A stretch of 64,000 nucleotides of DNA from Nocardia rhamnosiphila NBRC 108938 (GCF_000720425.1 NZ_JOAJ01000008.1:186001-250000); one strand, 5' to 3'. Shown: positions 7,638 through 16,493, numbered from the stretch's first letter. Notes: generated from the sequence alone by a model not told the origin. A program made the numbers and translations.

Positions 7638-8534
7638 TCTTATCAACCCACCCTGTCACAGCTGCGTGCGTTCGTCGCGGTCGCCGAATATCGGCACTTC
7701 GGCACCGCCGCGGCGCGGCTCGAGGTGAGCCAGCCCACGTTGTCGCAGGCATTGGCCGCACTGGAAAGCGGGCTCGGACTGCAGCTCATCGAGCGCAGCA
7801 CCCGGCGCGTCCTGGTGACCGCGGCCGGTGCCCGGCTGCTTCCCGCCGCCACGGCCACGCTCGAAGCCGCCGACCGTTTCCTGGCCTCGGCCACCGGGGA
7901 TATCCTGGCCGGTGTACTCCGCATCGGGATCATCCCCACCGCGGCCCCCTACATCCTCCCGGCCCTGCTGCCCACCCTGCATCGCAAACTTCCCGCGCTG
8001 ACCCCGCAGGTGATCGAGGACAAAACAGCTCGCCTGATCGACGAGCTGCGCGCCGGAGTGCTCGACGTCGCGGTGCTCGCCCTGCCCGCCGAGGCCGCGG
8101 GACTGGTCGAAATACCGCTCTATACCGAGGAATTCGTCCTGGTGGTCCCGGCCGGTCACGCGCTGGCCGGTCGCAGCGATATCGAACCCGCGGCGCTGGG
8201 CACGCTACCGATGCTGCTCCTCGACGAGGGGCACTGCCTGCGGGACCAGACCCTCGAACTGTGCCGTTCCACGGACGTCCACCCGGGCGGGGCCGGGGAC
8301 ACCCGTGCGGCTTCGCTGTCCACGGTGGTCCAGTGTGTGGCCGGAGGACTCGGGATCACCCTCATTCCGGAAATGGCGGTCGCCGCCGAGACCGGCCGCG
8401 GCGCACTCGATACCGCACGTTTCGCGAATCCGGCGCCGGGCCGCACTCTCGGACTGGTTTTCCGGGCGTCCAGCGGCCGGGCCGACGACTACGCCTACCT
8501 GGCCGAAATCATCCGCACCCAGCGGCCCTTCTGA
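7626..8534 (+). CDS. oxyR: LysR-type peroxide sensor OxyR
   Basis: A 302-residue LysR-family regulator. The N-terminal winged helix (about residues 7-65; FGTAAARLEVSQPTLSQALAALE) is followed by a periplasmic-binding-protein-like sensor domain. Two cysteines with OxyR spacing, Cys204 and Cys213 (GHCLRDQTLELC, C-x8-C), correspond to the redox pair that forms a disulphide on peroxide exposure in E. coli OxyR. The GTG at 7626 gives the N terminus seen in mycobacterial OxyR (DQSYQPT), but an ATG at 7602 has a better ribosome-binding site (AAAAGG) and would add eight residues. It is divergent from ahpC, which it most likely activates. Confidence 0.92.
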   Translation: MPDQSYQPTLSQLRAFVAVAEYRHFGTAAARLEVSQPTLSQALAALESGLGLQLIERSTRRVLVTAAGARLLPAATATLEAADRFLASATGDILAGVLRIGIIPTAAPYILPALLPTLHRKLPALTPQVIEDKTARLIDELRAGVLDVAVLALPAEAAGLVEIPLYTEEFVLVVPAGHALAGRSDIEPAALGTLPMLLLDEGHCLRDQTLELCRSTDVHPGGAGDTRAASLSTVVQCVAGGLGITLIPEMAVAAETGRGALDTARFANPAPGRTLGLVFRASSGRADDYAYLAEIIRTQRPF

Positions 8535-8899
8535 TCACCTGCGCACTTCCGCCGCACCGGTCGCTACGCGGTGCCCGCTTCGAGCAGTCCGACCCCACTC
8601 ACCGAGTGAAGGCGGGATCTCCGGACGCGTGGGTTTCGGTGACGGATCAAGCCACCGCTCGGCCTTCGTCCGGTACCACGGTGATATCGCCGGGCTGGTG
8701 CGGAATCCCCCGGGATCTACATGGCGGCAGGGCCACCCGCGAACGCGTAAGGTCGGCACGATGTTGTATCGGGACAGCATGAGACCCGCCACTCTGCTCG
8801 CCGGGCGAAGAACCGCCCGTTGCGCCCGCCCACTCGCTCCGGCCACTCGGCGTCGGCTTCCGGGCCGGGCGGTTCGCCGATGATCGACCGGGAGCCGCG
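8535..8899. other. Gene-free stretch between oxyR and a Rossmann-fold gene
   Basis: About 365 bp with no convincing reading frame on either strand, no strong hairpin and no recognisable promoter. Open frames here are short and lack plausible composition. I see nothing that can be named. Confidence 0.5.
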
Positions 8900-9826
8900 G
8901 TGAAGATCCTGGTGCTCGGTGGATACGGTGCGGTCGGAAGTCATCTGGTCGCCTTGCTCCGACGCCGGGGTGACAGTGTGCTGGCGGCCGGGCGCGACCC
9001 CGTGCGGGCCGATGTGGTGGTCGATCTCGCGGATCCGGCGCTCACGCAGTATTCGGCGGCGCTGGCCGGGGTCGATATCGTCGTGAACGCCTCCGGCGCG
9101 GAGGATTCGGAGTTGGCCGCCCGGGCGGGCGCGGCAGGATGTGCGTTCGTCGACGTCACTGCCACCGCGGGTTATATCGATGAGTTGCGGCGGTCGGCGT
9201 CGGCGGGACCTGTCGTGGTGGATGTCGGTCTGGCTCCCGGATTGACCGATCTACTGGCTGTCGCGGTGCATGCAGAATCACCGGGCCCGATCGATCTCGC
9301 GGTGGTACTCGGTGCAGGGGAGCGGCACGGCGCGGCCGCGACGGAATGGTCGTACCGACTGCTGGGGCGGCATTTCGACGACGGGGGTGAACGGATCCGC
9401 AACTACAGTCGCCCGGCGAAATTCCTGCTGCCCGGGCAGGGCAAACCGCGTTTGCTCTACCGCCTCGACTTCTCCGACCAGCACACCTTGCGCCGTGAAT
9501 TCGGCGTCCCCGTACGCACGTACTTCGGACTGGATTCCCGGTTCGCCACCACCGCACTTGCTGTCCTGACATGGCTGCCCGGGTCCGCGCATGCGCCGCG
9601 AGTGCATCTCCCGGGTTCGGAGGAGTGGATCGTGCTGGCCCGCGGGGCGGACGGCATCACCCGCTGGGCCCAGGGAAGCAATCAGTCCCGGGCCACCGCG
9701 GCGGTCGCGGCGGTGGCGACTGCCCGGGCTCCGCGGCTGTCCCCGGGAGTGCATGCGTTGCACGAGGTCCTGACGTTGACGGAACTGTCGGTGGACGGCA
9801 TCGAAATCGGAGGGGCGGGGCATTAG
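8900..9826 (+). CDS. Saccharopine-dehydrogenase-like NAD(P)-binding protein
   Basis: A 308-residue Rossmann-fold protein. The N-terminal dinucleotide loop is LVLGGYGAVGSHLVALL, followed by ARAGAAGCAFVDVTA and VVVDVGLAPGLTDLLA, the pattern of saccharopine-dehydrogenase-like/trans-acting-enoyl-reductase relatives. These are cytoplasmic oxidoreductases acting on varied carbonyl or imine substrates; this member's substrate is not evident. The start is a GTG with GGGAGC just upstream. It stands alone between a gene-free stretch and the oppositely oriented CAP-domain gene, and no regulator is adjacent. Confidence 0.72.
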   Translation: MKILVLGGYGAVGSHLVALLRRRGDSVLAAGRDPVRADVVVDLADPALTQYSAALAGVDIVVNASGAEDSELAARAGAAGCAFVDVTATAGYIDELRRSASAGPVVVDVGLAPGLTDLLAVAVHAESPGPIDLAVVLGAGERHGAAATEWSYRLLGRHFDDGGERIRNYSRPAKFLLPGQGKPRLLYRLDFSDQHTLRREFGVPVRTYFGLDSRFATTALAVLTWLPGSAHAPRVHLPGSEEWIVLARGADGITRWAQGSNQSRATAAVAAVATARAPRLSPGVHALHEVLTLTELSVDGIEIGGAGH

Positions 9827-9859
9827 CCGGGCAGCGAGGGTGACGCGCTGCCCGCGGCC

Positions 9860-10384
9860 CTAGATGGGTCTGCCTACGTTCTGTTCGAACCGGCCTTCGA
9901 CGTTGCCGGGCGGCGCGTACCGCGCCACCACGAATTTCGACGGCATATCGAAGATTGCCCCCGCCGGGCAGTCGGCCACGGCGACCCCCACCTTCGTGGT
10001 CGACTTCCACACCACCTGGGTGAAGTGACCGGTCGCGGTGGAGAATACCGGGTTGCCGTAGTCGTGCTGTTCCGCTTCGGCCATCCAGGCCTGCATTGCC
10101 TGGTCGACGGTGACGTTCTCCCCGCCGCCGGCGTAGAGGTTCTCCCCGTACCTGCCGTCGGCCCGCGAATGGGTGAATTCGCAGGCCTCGGCCCATTTCT
10201 GTGCCTCTGCCGCGAGTGCGGTGTCCCATTGCAGTGGGGCGGCGCCGTAATCGGCGCGGTACTGGTTGTGCAGGGCCAGTGCCCGGTCGGCGAACGTTTC
10301 CGCCCGGGCCGGAACAGCTGCCGGAAGTGTCGCCATGGCGGCGGCCGTCGCCACACCGGCGATCGTGGCGCAGAGCTTTCTCAT
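9860..10384 (-). CDS. Secreted CAP/SCP-domain protein
   Basis: A 174-residue exported protein of the CAP (cysteine-rich secretory, antigen 5, PR-1) superfamily. A signal peptide covers about residues 1-29 (MRKLCATIAGVATAAAM to PARA). The CAP core shows HNQYRADYGAAPLQWD, CEFTHSRADGRYGENLYAGGG and GHFTQVVWKST, including the conserved His and Glu residues and a probable disulphide between the Cys near THSR and the one in VADCPAG. Bacterial CAP proteins are extracellular; proposed roles include lipid binding and proteolysis, and none can be assigned here. The ATG at 10384 is preferred over an upstream extension because only it begins with a proper signal sequence. Confidence 0.87.
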   Translation of the reverse strand: MRKLCATIAGVATAAAMATLPAAVPARAETFADRALALHNQYRADYGAAPLQWDTALAAEAQKWAEACEFTHSRADGRYGENLYAGGGENVTVDQAMQAWMAEAEQHDYGNPVFSTATGHFTQVVWKSTTKVGVAVADCPAGAIFDMPSKFVVARYAPPGNVEGRFEQNVGRPI

Positions 10385-10509
10385 CGAACTCCTACCCGGT
10401 AGTGGACCCGCGATCGCCCGGTGACGCCCGACCACACGGCCTCACCGGCTCGGCAGGCCGGATGATCAACCGTCGTAGTGTGGCCGACGAGACCACTACT
10501 TCCCGGTGC

Positions 10510-10546
10510 CGAGAACGGGGCCGCCGAACCGGCGACCCCGTTCTCG
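10510..10546 (-). terminator. Hairpin after the MFS transporter gene
   Basis: An 11-bp perfect stem, CGAGAACGGGG (10510-10520) with CCCCGTTCTCG (10536-10546), and a 15-base loop. It starts 12 bp downstream of the MFS stop on the minus strand. There is no T-tract. Confidence 0.5.
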
Positions 10547-10558
10547 ATCCGGAAACCG

Positions 10559-12001
10559 CTACGCGAGTTCGGCGACCGGCTGTTTGCGTGCCAGCAGCGC
10601 CGTGGCCGAGGCCAGCAGGCCGACCACCGCGACCGCGGTGACCAGGTAGAGCCCCGGCCGGTAACCGTCGATGCCGCCGGTGGCCGCACCGCTGATCAGT
10701 CCTGTGGCCACGGCGAGGACCACCGCGCCGCCGATCTGGAACGAGGTCTGCACCAGGCCGGAGGCCAGGCCCTGCTCATGGTCGGCGATACCTTCGGTGG
10801 CCTGCGACATGACCGCGGAGAAGCCGAGCGCGAAACCGAGGCCGAGCAGCAGGAACGCGGGCAGGTAATCGACCGCGTAGGCGGGGTCGGGGCTGCCACC
10901 GCGGGCGAGGAACCAGAGGTAGCCGCCGACGAACGAGGTGAGCGCGGCCAGGATCATCGGGCCGGTGCCGAAGCGGTCGATGAGCTTACCGGCCATCGGG
11001 GACAGGATGGCGACGATGACGCCGGTGGGGGCCATCGCGAGTGCCATCTGCAACGGCTCCCACTGCAGGGTGTTCTGCAGGTACAGCGAGACGATGGTCT
11101 GGAAGCTGAGGTAGGAGCCGAAGATGGCCAGCGCCGCGAGGTTGGCCCGCACGATCGACTTCACCCGGAAGATGCTCAGCCGCACCAGCGGATGGCTCAC
11201 CCGCTTCTCCGTCACGAAGAACGCGCTGAGCAGTCCGACCGCCAGTACGGTGGTCGCGACGACGGTCGCGGTGAAACCGGTCTCCGGGGCGGTGACGATG
11301 GTGTAGACCGCGGCGAGCATTCCGCCGGTCAGCAGGGCGGCGCCGGTGAAATCGATACGTCCCTCCTCTTTTTCGATGGTGCGCGGCACCACGATGTAGG
11401 CGGCGACGAGGACCACGGCGACGACCACCACGGGCATGTAGAAGGTGAGCCGCCAGTCGATACCGGTGAGCAGGCCCGAGACGATCAGGCCGGAGGCGTA
11501 TCCGGTGGCGCCGAAGATGGTGAAGATCGACAGTGCCCGGTTGCGGTCCGGGCCCTCTTTGAATGTCGTGGTGATGATCGAGAGGGCGGCCGGGGCGGTG
11601 AAGGCGGCGGCTACACCTTTGACGATCCGGGTGGCGATCAGCAGCCAGCCGGCGTCGACGAGCCCGCCGACGAGCGAGGCGATACCGAAGACCACCAGGG
11701 CGGTCAGGAAGACCTGGCGGCGGCCGAGCAGGTCGGCGGCACGTCCGCCGAGGAGCAGCAGGCCGCCGTAACCGAGGATGTAGCCGTTGACGATCCACTG
11801 TAGGGCGGAGGTGTCGAGGCCCAGGTCGTGGCCTATGGAGGGGAGTGCCACGCCGACCATGGAGACGTCGAGCGCGTCGAGGAACATCGCCAGTCCGGCG
11901 ACGAACAGGATCGCCCACAGCTTCGGTCCCCAGCGGCCGGCGGCCGGTGCGGTAGCCGTTGCGGCGGCGAGGTTCTGCGGGGTTGGTGCGGTGAGGGTCA
12001 C
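10559..12001 (-). CDS. MFS drug-efflux transporter (DHA2/14-TMS type)
   Basis: A 480-residue major-facilitator membrane protein with about fourteen hydrophobic helices. Early motifs include FLDALDVSMVGVALPSI in TM1 (the D-x-x-x-x-x-V-A-L-P signature of DHA2 drug:H+ antiporters), WIVNGYILGYGGLLLLGG and GGRAADLLGRRQVF (motif A). It likely exports hydrophobic drugs or metabolites by proton antiport. The frame is open up to 12037, but that part crosses the repeated operators at 12016-12087; the GTG at 12001 leaves them intergenic and gives a natural N terminus. It is divergent from the MarR regulator at 12102, its probable repressor. Followed by a hairpin. Confidence 0.88.
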   Translation of the reverse strand: MTLTAPTPQNLAAATATAPAAGRWGPKLWAILFVAGLAMFLDALDVSMVGVALPSIGHDLGLDTSALQWIVNGYILGYGGLLLLGGRAADLLGRRQVFLTALVVFGIASLVGGLVDAGWLLIATRIVKGVAAAFTAPAALSIITTTFKEGPDRNRALSIFTIFGATGYASGLIVSGLLTGIDWRLTFYMPVVVVAVVLVAAYIVVPRTIEKEEGRIDFTGAALLTGGMLAAVYTIVTAPETGFTATVVATTVLAVGLLSAFFVTEKRVSHPLVRLSIFRVKSIVRANLAALAIFGSYLSFQTIVSLYLQNTLQWEPLQMALAMAPTGVIVAILSPMAGKLIDRFGTGPMILAALTSFVGGYLWFLARGGSPDPAYAVDYLPAFLLLGLGFALGFSAVMSQATEGIADHEQGLASGLVQTSFQIGGAVVLAVATGLISGAATGGIDGYRPGLYLVTAVAVVGLLASATALLARKQPVAELA

Positions 12002-12015
12002 CCGAGAGAACTTAA

Positions 12016-12087
12016 ATGCACGAGCATTGAATGTCAACGCATGTAATGCCTCGGCATGTAATGCATGGGCATAAAATGACTTGACAT
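12016..12087. repeat. Five tandem 12-bp dyads at exact 15-bp spacing (operator array)
   Basis: Copies start at 12016, 12031, 12046, 12061 and 12076. They read ATGCACGAGCAT, ATGTCAACGCAT, ATGCCTCGGCAT, ATGCATGGGCAT and ATGACTTGACAT; each is followed by a 3-bp linker. Copies 1, 3 and 4 have the arms ATGC-N4-GCAT; copies 2 and 5 diverge inside the arms but keep the outer ATG/CAT. The array fills the space between the divergent MFS pump (start 12001) and MarR regulator (start 12102), so it is most likely a multi-site operator for that regulator. Confidence 0.8.
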
Positions 12088-12101
12088 GCTAATCTCGGGC
12101 C

Positions 12102-12491
12102 ATGTACCACGACTCCGACAATGATGTCTGCGCGAAGTGGTCCGAAACGCTACGTCGCTACCACGTCACCTCGTGCGAACTCGAGAACGCGCTGCAGGCC
12201 CGGCATCGGCTCGGGCTCAGCGAATTCGAGTTGCTGCAGGTCCTGGGCGGGCGCTGCGGTATGGAGCAGGCGGACAAGGTCAAGATGAAGGACATCGAGG
12301 CCGAGATGTACCTGAGTCAGAGCGCGCTCTCGCGAACGGTGACCCGGCTGGAAAAAGCCGGGCTGGTGGAGCGGGCGGCCTGTGATTTCGATCGCCGTGC
12401 CAACTTCCTGGCCCTCACCGCGGAGGGGCGCGCACGGCTGGAAGACGCCCGCCCGACCCATCAGGAAGTGCTGCGCAAGCATCTGGTCTGA
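12102..12491 (+). CDS. MarR-family transcriptional regulator
   Basis: A 129-residue winged-helix protein. The core is EFELLQVLG, DIEAEMYLSQSALSRTVTRL (recognition helix) and a wing with DFDRRANFLALTAEGRARLE, which is the DxR signature of MarR proteins. Such regulators bind as dimers to inverted repeats and are released by small phenolic or drug-like ligands. Two N-terminal cysteines (DVCAK and TSCEL) and a third near CGMEQA leave redox sensing possible but unproven. It is divergent from the MFS pump across the five-copy dyad array, which it probably occupies. It ends three bases before the stop of the convergent LysR gene. Confidence 0.9.
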   Translation: MYHDSDNDVCAKWSETLRRYHVTSCELENALQARHRLGLSEFELLQVLGGRCGMEQADKVKMKDIEAEMYLSQSALSRTVTRLEKAGLVERAACDFDRRANFLALTAEGRARLEDARPTHQEVLRKHLV

Positions 12492-12494
12492 CGG

Positions 12495-13385
12495 TTATAC
12501 CCCGGAGTCCGACGGGGCGGGAATATCGAGAACGGCGAGAAAAGCCGAGGCCGCGGGGGTGCGGGAGAAGCTGTTCCAGACGATGTACTCCACCCGGGCG
12601 GGGGCGTCGGAGACCTCGACGGTGACCACCCCGGTGAGCTGCGGTGCGTAGGCGGAAGGCAGCATGGCCACGCCCAGGTCCTGTTCGACGAGGCGGGCGA
12701 TGTATTCGGCGGACGAGACCTCGAAGGCGACCTCACGGTCGATTCCCGCGGCGGCGAAGGCCTGATCGGATTGCGCGCGCCCGGCGGTCCCGGCCGGGAG
12801 GTCGACGAAGGTTTCGGTGGATAGGCGCAGCAGGTCGACCGAGGCTTCGCGGGCGAGCGGATGCTCGGGGGCGACCACGGCGACGAGGCGATCACGGGCG
12901 AGTTCATGGGCGGTGACTCCCCGCGGCCGTGCCGTGGTCGGCAGTCCGAGAAAGGCGATATCGAGGGTGCCTTCGCGGACCTGTTCGGTGAGTTCGTCGC
13001 TCGCGCCGACCCGGAGACTGATGCGGACACGGGGGTAGCGGCCGCGGAAAACGCGCAGCGCGGCGGGGAGATCGACCGCGGTGACCGAGGGGATCAGGCC
13101 GACGGCGAGCCGGCCGCGCACTTCACCCACGGCGGCGGCGGCCGCGGCGGCGGCGCGTTCGGCGGCGTCCAGGCATTGGCGCGCGGCCGGTAGGAAGGCA
13201 ACGCCCGCGGGGGTCAGCCGGACCCGGCGGCTGGTGCGCTCGAACAGTTTCGCGCCGAGTTCGCGTTCCAGGCGGGCGATCTGGTGGCTGAGTGCGGATT
13301 GGACGACCAGGCAGCGCTGGGCCGCCCGGGTGAAGTTGTTCGTTTCGGCGACGGCCAGCACATAGCGCAGCTGTTGCAGCTCCAT
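12495..13385 (-). CDS. LysR-family transcriptional regulator
   Basis: A 296-residue LysR regulator. The N-terminal HTH (about residues 1-60) reads MELQQLRYVLAVAETNNFTR then SALSHQIARLERELGAKLF, and the C-terminal effector domain begins near GRLAVGLIPSVTAVDLP. An alanine tract (about 80-90) forms the linker helix. It lies divergently from the DMT transporter at 13495, with about 110 bp between them, so that transporter and the NmrA-like gene after it are the likely targets. The inducer cannot be read from sequence. Confidence 0.9.
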   Translation of the reverse strand: MELQQLRYVLAVAETNNFTRAAQRCLVVQSALSHQIARLERELGAKLFERTSRRVRLTPAGVAFLPAARQCLDAAERAAAAAAAAVGEVRGRLAVGLIPSVTAVDLPAALRVFRGRYPRVRISLRVGASDELTEQVREGTLDIAFLGLPTTARPRGVTAHELARDRLVAVVAPEHPLAREASVDLLRLSTETFVDLPAGTAGRAQSDQAFAAAGIDREVAFEVSSAEYIARLVEQDLGVAMLPSAYAPQLTGVVTVEVSDAPARVEYIVWNSFSRTPAASAFLAVLDIPAPSDSGV

Positions 13386-13494
13386 GGATCAATCATGTAT
13401 CGAGATTGTTCGAGTGACAAACATGTGTTGGACTCATCAATAGCCGTGGGGTGAGACTTCGAGAGTGAAAAGTCCAGCTGCACAGGAGGTCCCC

Positions 13495-14418
13495 GTGGGG
13501 GCCGGGGAATCCCGCCGGGGTGATCTGCCCCGGGCCGCGCTCACCGCGTTCGCGCCGGTCGCCTGGGGCACGACCTATATCGTCACGACCGAACTGCTCC
13601 CGCCGGGGCATCCGCTGTTCGCGGGCCTGCTGCGCGCACTACCGGCCGGGTTGATCGCGCTCGCCCTCACCCGAACGCTGCCGCGCGGCGCGTGGTGGGG
13701 TAAGGCCGCGGTACTCGGGGTCCTCAATATCGGCCTGCTGTTCCCGCTGTTGTTCATTGCGGCCGAACGGCTGCCCGGTGGCGTCGCCGCCACCCTCGCG
13801 GCCGCGCAACCGCTGGTCGTCGCGGTGCTGGCGGTGGCCGTGCTGCACGAAAGTCCTTCCGGATGGCGGATGGCCTGGGGTGTGATCGGATTGGCGGGCG
13901 TCGGTCTGGTGGTGCTCGGGCCGGCCGCGGCCTTCGACCCCGTCGGGGTCGCCGCCGGTCTGGGTGGTGCGGCCTCGATGGCTTTGGGGCTGACGCTCAC
14001 CAAACGCTGGGGCCGGCCCGCCGGGGTGGGTCCGACCGCTTTCGCCGGCTGGCAGCTCACGGCGGGTGGATTGTTCCTGGCGCCGCTCACGGTCCTGGTC
14101 GAAGGGCCGCCGCCGGAGATCGGCCTGTCCGCTGCGCTCGGATATCTCTGGCTCGGCCTGTTCGGTGGGCTCCTCGCCTATGTGCTGTGGTTCCGCGGTG
14201 TCACCACCCTCCCGGTGAACTCCGTCGCGATCCTCACATTGCTCTCGCCGCTGGTCGCCGCCGTTCTCGGGGCCGTGCTGCTCGGCCAGGTCCTCGGCCC
14301 GATCCAGCTCGTGGGATTCGGGCTTTCGCTGGCGGCGATCGTCGCGGGCCAGCTACCCGCGCCGGCCCGGCGGCGCGGCACCCCCGTCACCCTCGTCACG
14401 AAGGAGATATCGCGATGA
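13495..14418 (+). CDS. EamA/DMT-family membrane transporter
   Basis: A 307-residue inner-membrane protein with about ten hydrophobic helices arranged as two EamA repeats (about residues 10-135 and 145-290). The N-terminal signature FAPVAWGTTYIVTTELLPP and the C-terminal SPLVAAVLGAVLLGQVLGP are typical of drug/metabolite exporters. The GTG at 13495 has AGGAGG five bases upstream; the upstream GTG at 13465 has no such site. The stop overlaps the next gene's start (ATGA at 14415-14418), so the two are translationally coupled. The divergent LysR gene is the probable regulator. Confidence 0.88.
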   Translation: MGAGESRRGDLPRAALTAFAPVAWGTTYIVTTELLPPGHPLFAGLLRALPAGLIALALTRTLPRGAWWGKAAVLGVLNIGLLFPLLFIAAERLPGGVAATLAAAQPLVVAVLAVAVLHESPSGWRMAWGVIGLAGVGLVVLGPAAAFDPVGVAAGLGGAASMALGLTLTKRWGRPAGVGPTAFAGWQLTAGGLFLAPLTVLVEGPPPEIGLSAALGYLWLGLFGGLLAYVLWFRGVTTLPVNSVAILTLLSPLVAAVLGAVLLGQVLGPIQLVGFGLSLAAIVAGQLPAPARRRGTPVTLVTKEISR

Positions 14419-15047
14419 AGATCGCTGTCGTCGGAGCCGCCGGGATGGTCGGTTCCCGAGTCGTCGCCGAAGCCGCCCACCGCGGACACGAACCGGTGGC
14501 CGTCTTCCGGAGCGCGCGGCCGATCCTACTGCCGCCCGGGGTGGTCGCCGTCCGGTGCGACGCGCACGACCGCTCACGGATGAGCGAGTTGTCGGCCGGT
14601 GCGGATGCTCTCGTGGTCGCTACCCGGCCGGCTCCCGGTCAGGAGCATACGGTGGCCGCGAGCACCGGCGCGCTGCTCGACGCGGCGGCCACGCACGGAG
14701 TTCGCGTCCTCGTCGTGGGTGGTGCCGCGCCCCTGCGGAACCCGGCGCATCCCGAGCGGCTTGTCATCGACAGCCCCGAATACGTGCCCGAGCCGATCCG
14801 GACGATCGCGGGCGCCAGCGTCGCTCAACTGGATGCCTGCCGCGCCCATCCGGCCGATTGGGTCTATCTGAGTCCGCCCGCCGTCCTCGAGCCGGCATCG
14901 CGCACGGGAAGATACCGGCGCGGGACCACCACGCTCCTGGTCGACGCTGCCGGAAACTCCCGGATCTCGGCCGAGGATCTCGCCGTCGCGATCGTCGACG
15001 AACTCGAGCAGCCCGGTGGAGTGCAACATTTCACGGTCGGCTACTGA
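14415..15047 (+). CDS. NmrA-like NAD(P)-binding protein
   Basis: A 210-residue atypical short-chain dehydrogenase of the NmrA/NAD(P)H-binding type. The N-terminal loop AVVGAAGMVGSRVV is the GxxGxxG dinucleotide site; VLVVGGAAPLRNP and DWVYLSPPAVLEP follow as in YwnB/BVR-B-like relatives. Such proteins act as reductases or as redox-sensing partners. AAGGAG lies upstream of the ATG inside the transporter gene, and the 4-bp overlap with it implies coupled synthesis. Together with the LysR gene and DMT transporter it forms a small regulator-exporter-reductase set of unknown substrate. Confidence 0.82.
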   Translation: MKIAVVGAAGMVGSRVVAEAAHRGHEPVAVFRSARPILLPPGVVAVRCDAHDRSRMSELSAGADALVVATRPAPGQEHTVAASTGALLDAAATHGVRVLVVGGAAPLRNPAHPERLVIDSPEYVPEPIRTIAGASVAQLDACRAHPADWVYLSPPAVLEPASRTGRYRRGTTTLLVDAAGNSRISAEDLAVAIVDELEQPGGVQHFTVGY

Positions 15048-15060
15048 ACCGGAGATCGGG

Positions 15061-15978
15061 ATGCGGCGGGTTCTCGACAGGGTGATCACCCTTGTGGTGT
15101 TCGGCACGGCGCTCCTCGTGCCCGGCTGCGCAGAGCCGCGGAACTTTCCGGCCACGATAGAACTACCCGCGGGGTTCGCGCCGGAAGGTATCGCGATCGG
15201 TTCGGCGCCGGTCGCCTACCTCGGATCACGCGTGGACGGCACCATCTACCGAGTCGATCTCCGGACCGGTCGTGGCGAGGTACTGAGTCCGGGACCGGGT
15301 ACGCCGGCGCTCGGGCTCGCGCTCGACCCGTACGGTCGGCTGTTCGTCGCCGGTGGCACCGGGGGAGACGCCCGTGTGATCGATACCGGGACGGGTGAAG
15401 TACTGGCGCGCTACCGGTTCGGATCGGCGGATCCGTTCGTCAACGACGTGGCACTCACCTCTTCGGGTGCGTGGTTCACCGATTCGCATACGCCCGTGCT
15501 GTACCACCTGCCCCTCGGTCCCTCGGGTGCGCTGCCCGGGAAGGCGGAGACGCTACGGCTGACCGGTGATATCGAGTTCTCGCCGGACACGATCAATGCC
15601 AACGGGATCGTCGGTGCGCCGGGCGGCGCCGGGCTGATCGTGGTGCAGTCGGCGACCGGGCGGCTCTACCGCGTCGACCCGGCGACGGGTGCGGCGGAGA
15701 CGATCGACCTCGGTGCCGAGTCGGTGCCCTACGGTGATGGACTGCTGTGGCGCGAGGGCAGATTACTCGTGGTGCAGAACAGGCTCGGCGCGATCGCCGA
15801 GGTGAGGTTCGACCATACGGGCGCCCGTGGCACGGTCGAGCGCCGCCTGCGCGACCAGCGCTTCGATGTCCCGACGACAGTGGCGGCTTTCGAGGAGCGC
15901 CTCTACCTGCCCAATGCCCGGTTCACCACGCCGCCGACCCCGGCTACCGCCTACGACGTCGTCGTGGTCGGCCCGTGA
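15061..15978 (+). CDS. Lipoprotein with SMP-30/NHL-like beta-propeller
   Basis: A 305-residue predicted lipoprotein. The N terminus has basic residues, a hydrophobic core and the lipobox-like LLVPGC (Cys at about 22), so it should be acylated and held on the outer face of the membrane. The rest is repetitive beta sequence (GTIYRVDLRTGR, GRLYRVDPATGA, VAYLGSRVDG), the look of an SMP-30/gluconolactonase-type six-bladed propeller. The ATG at 15061 follows GGAGATCGGG and gives the lipoprotein signal; the longer upstream frame overlaps the previous gene. It is 13 bp after the NmrA-like gene and may share its transcript. Ligand or reaction unknown. Confidence 0.8.
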   Translation: MRRVLDRVITLVVFGTALLVPGCAEPRNFPATIELPAGFAPEGIAIGSAPVAYLGSRVDGTIYRVDLRTGRGEVLSPGPGTPALGLALDPYGRLFVAGGTGGDARVIDTGTGEVLARYRFGSADPFVNDVALTSSGAWFTDSHTPVLYHLPLGPSGALPGKAETLRLTGDIEFSPDTINANGIVGAPGGAGLIVVQSATGRLYRVDPATGAAETIDLGAESVPYGDGLLWREGRLLVVQNRLGAIAEVRFDHTGARGTVERRLRDQRFDVPTTVAAFEERLYLPNARFTTPPTPATAYDVVVVGP

Positions 15979-16028
15979 GCGGTATCGGGCCGGCGGCAGC
16001 AGGGCTGTCGATGGTGGAGGATGAAGCC

Positions 16029-16493
16029 ATGTCGCCGGGTGTGGTTTCGACGTTGCTGACGAGTCTGATGCCCCTGCTGGGTGCCGCGCTCGGCGCCTCG
16101 GCAACGCTGCTGGTGCAACGAAGTTCGGCCCGGCAGTCGAGGCTCGAATTACTGGCCGAGAGCCGCCTCGCGCACCGGGAAGAACTGAAGTCCGCGATTC
16201 TCGGCTATCTGGAGACGGCGCAGCGGCTGCAATCGGAGCTCGATGTGCGCGAGCGGGGCGGTGTGCCGGAGGATTTGAAGCGGCTGATCGAAAGTGTCTG
16301 GCTGGCCGAGAAACGGGTCGAGATCATCTGCTCGGACGCGTTGCGGGCCGAAATCGTCGCTCACGCCGAGGGACTGCATGCCGCCGTCCGTGACCCCGCG
16401 GCCCACCCGGACTGGTGGGCGCATTGCGAATCGCTGCAGGCGGGGCTGCTCGGCCAGGCGAAAGTGGAGCTGGTGCGCGAACACGGCTGGTGA
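16029..16493 (+). CDS. Hypothetical protein with N-terminal membrane helix and helical domain
   Basis: A 154-residue protein I do not recognise. Residues about 4-28 (VSTLLTSLMPLLGAALGASATLL) form one hydrophobic helix; the remainder is strongly helical and charged, with heptad-like patterns (SRLELLAESRLAHREELKSA and on), suggesting a membrane-anchored coiled coil in the cytoplasm. A Trp/His-rich segment (HPDWWAHCESL) lies near the C terminus. The ATG at 16029 has GGAGG eight bases upstream and is preferred over the ATG at 16011. It lies about 50 bp after the propeller lipoprotein and is convergent with the TetR gene. Confidence 0.65.
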   Translation: MSPGVVSTLLTSLMPLLGAALGASATLLVQRSSARQSRLELLAESRLAHREELKSAILGYLETAQRLQSELDVRERGGVPEDLKRLIESVWLAEKRVEIICSDALRAEIVAHAEGLHAAVRDPAAHPDWWAHCESLQAGLLGQAKVELVREHGW

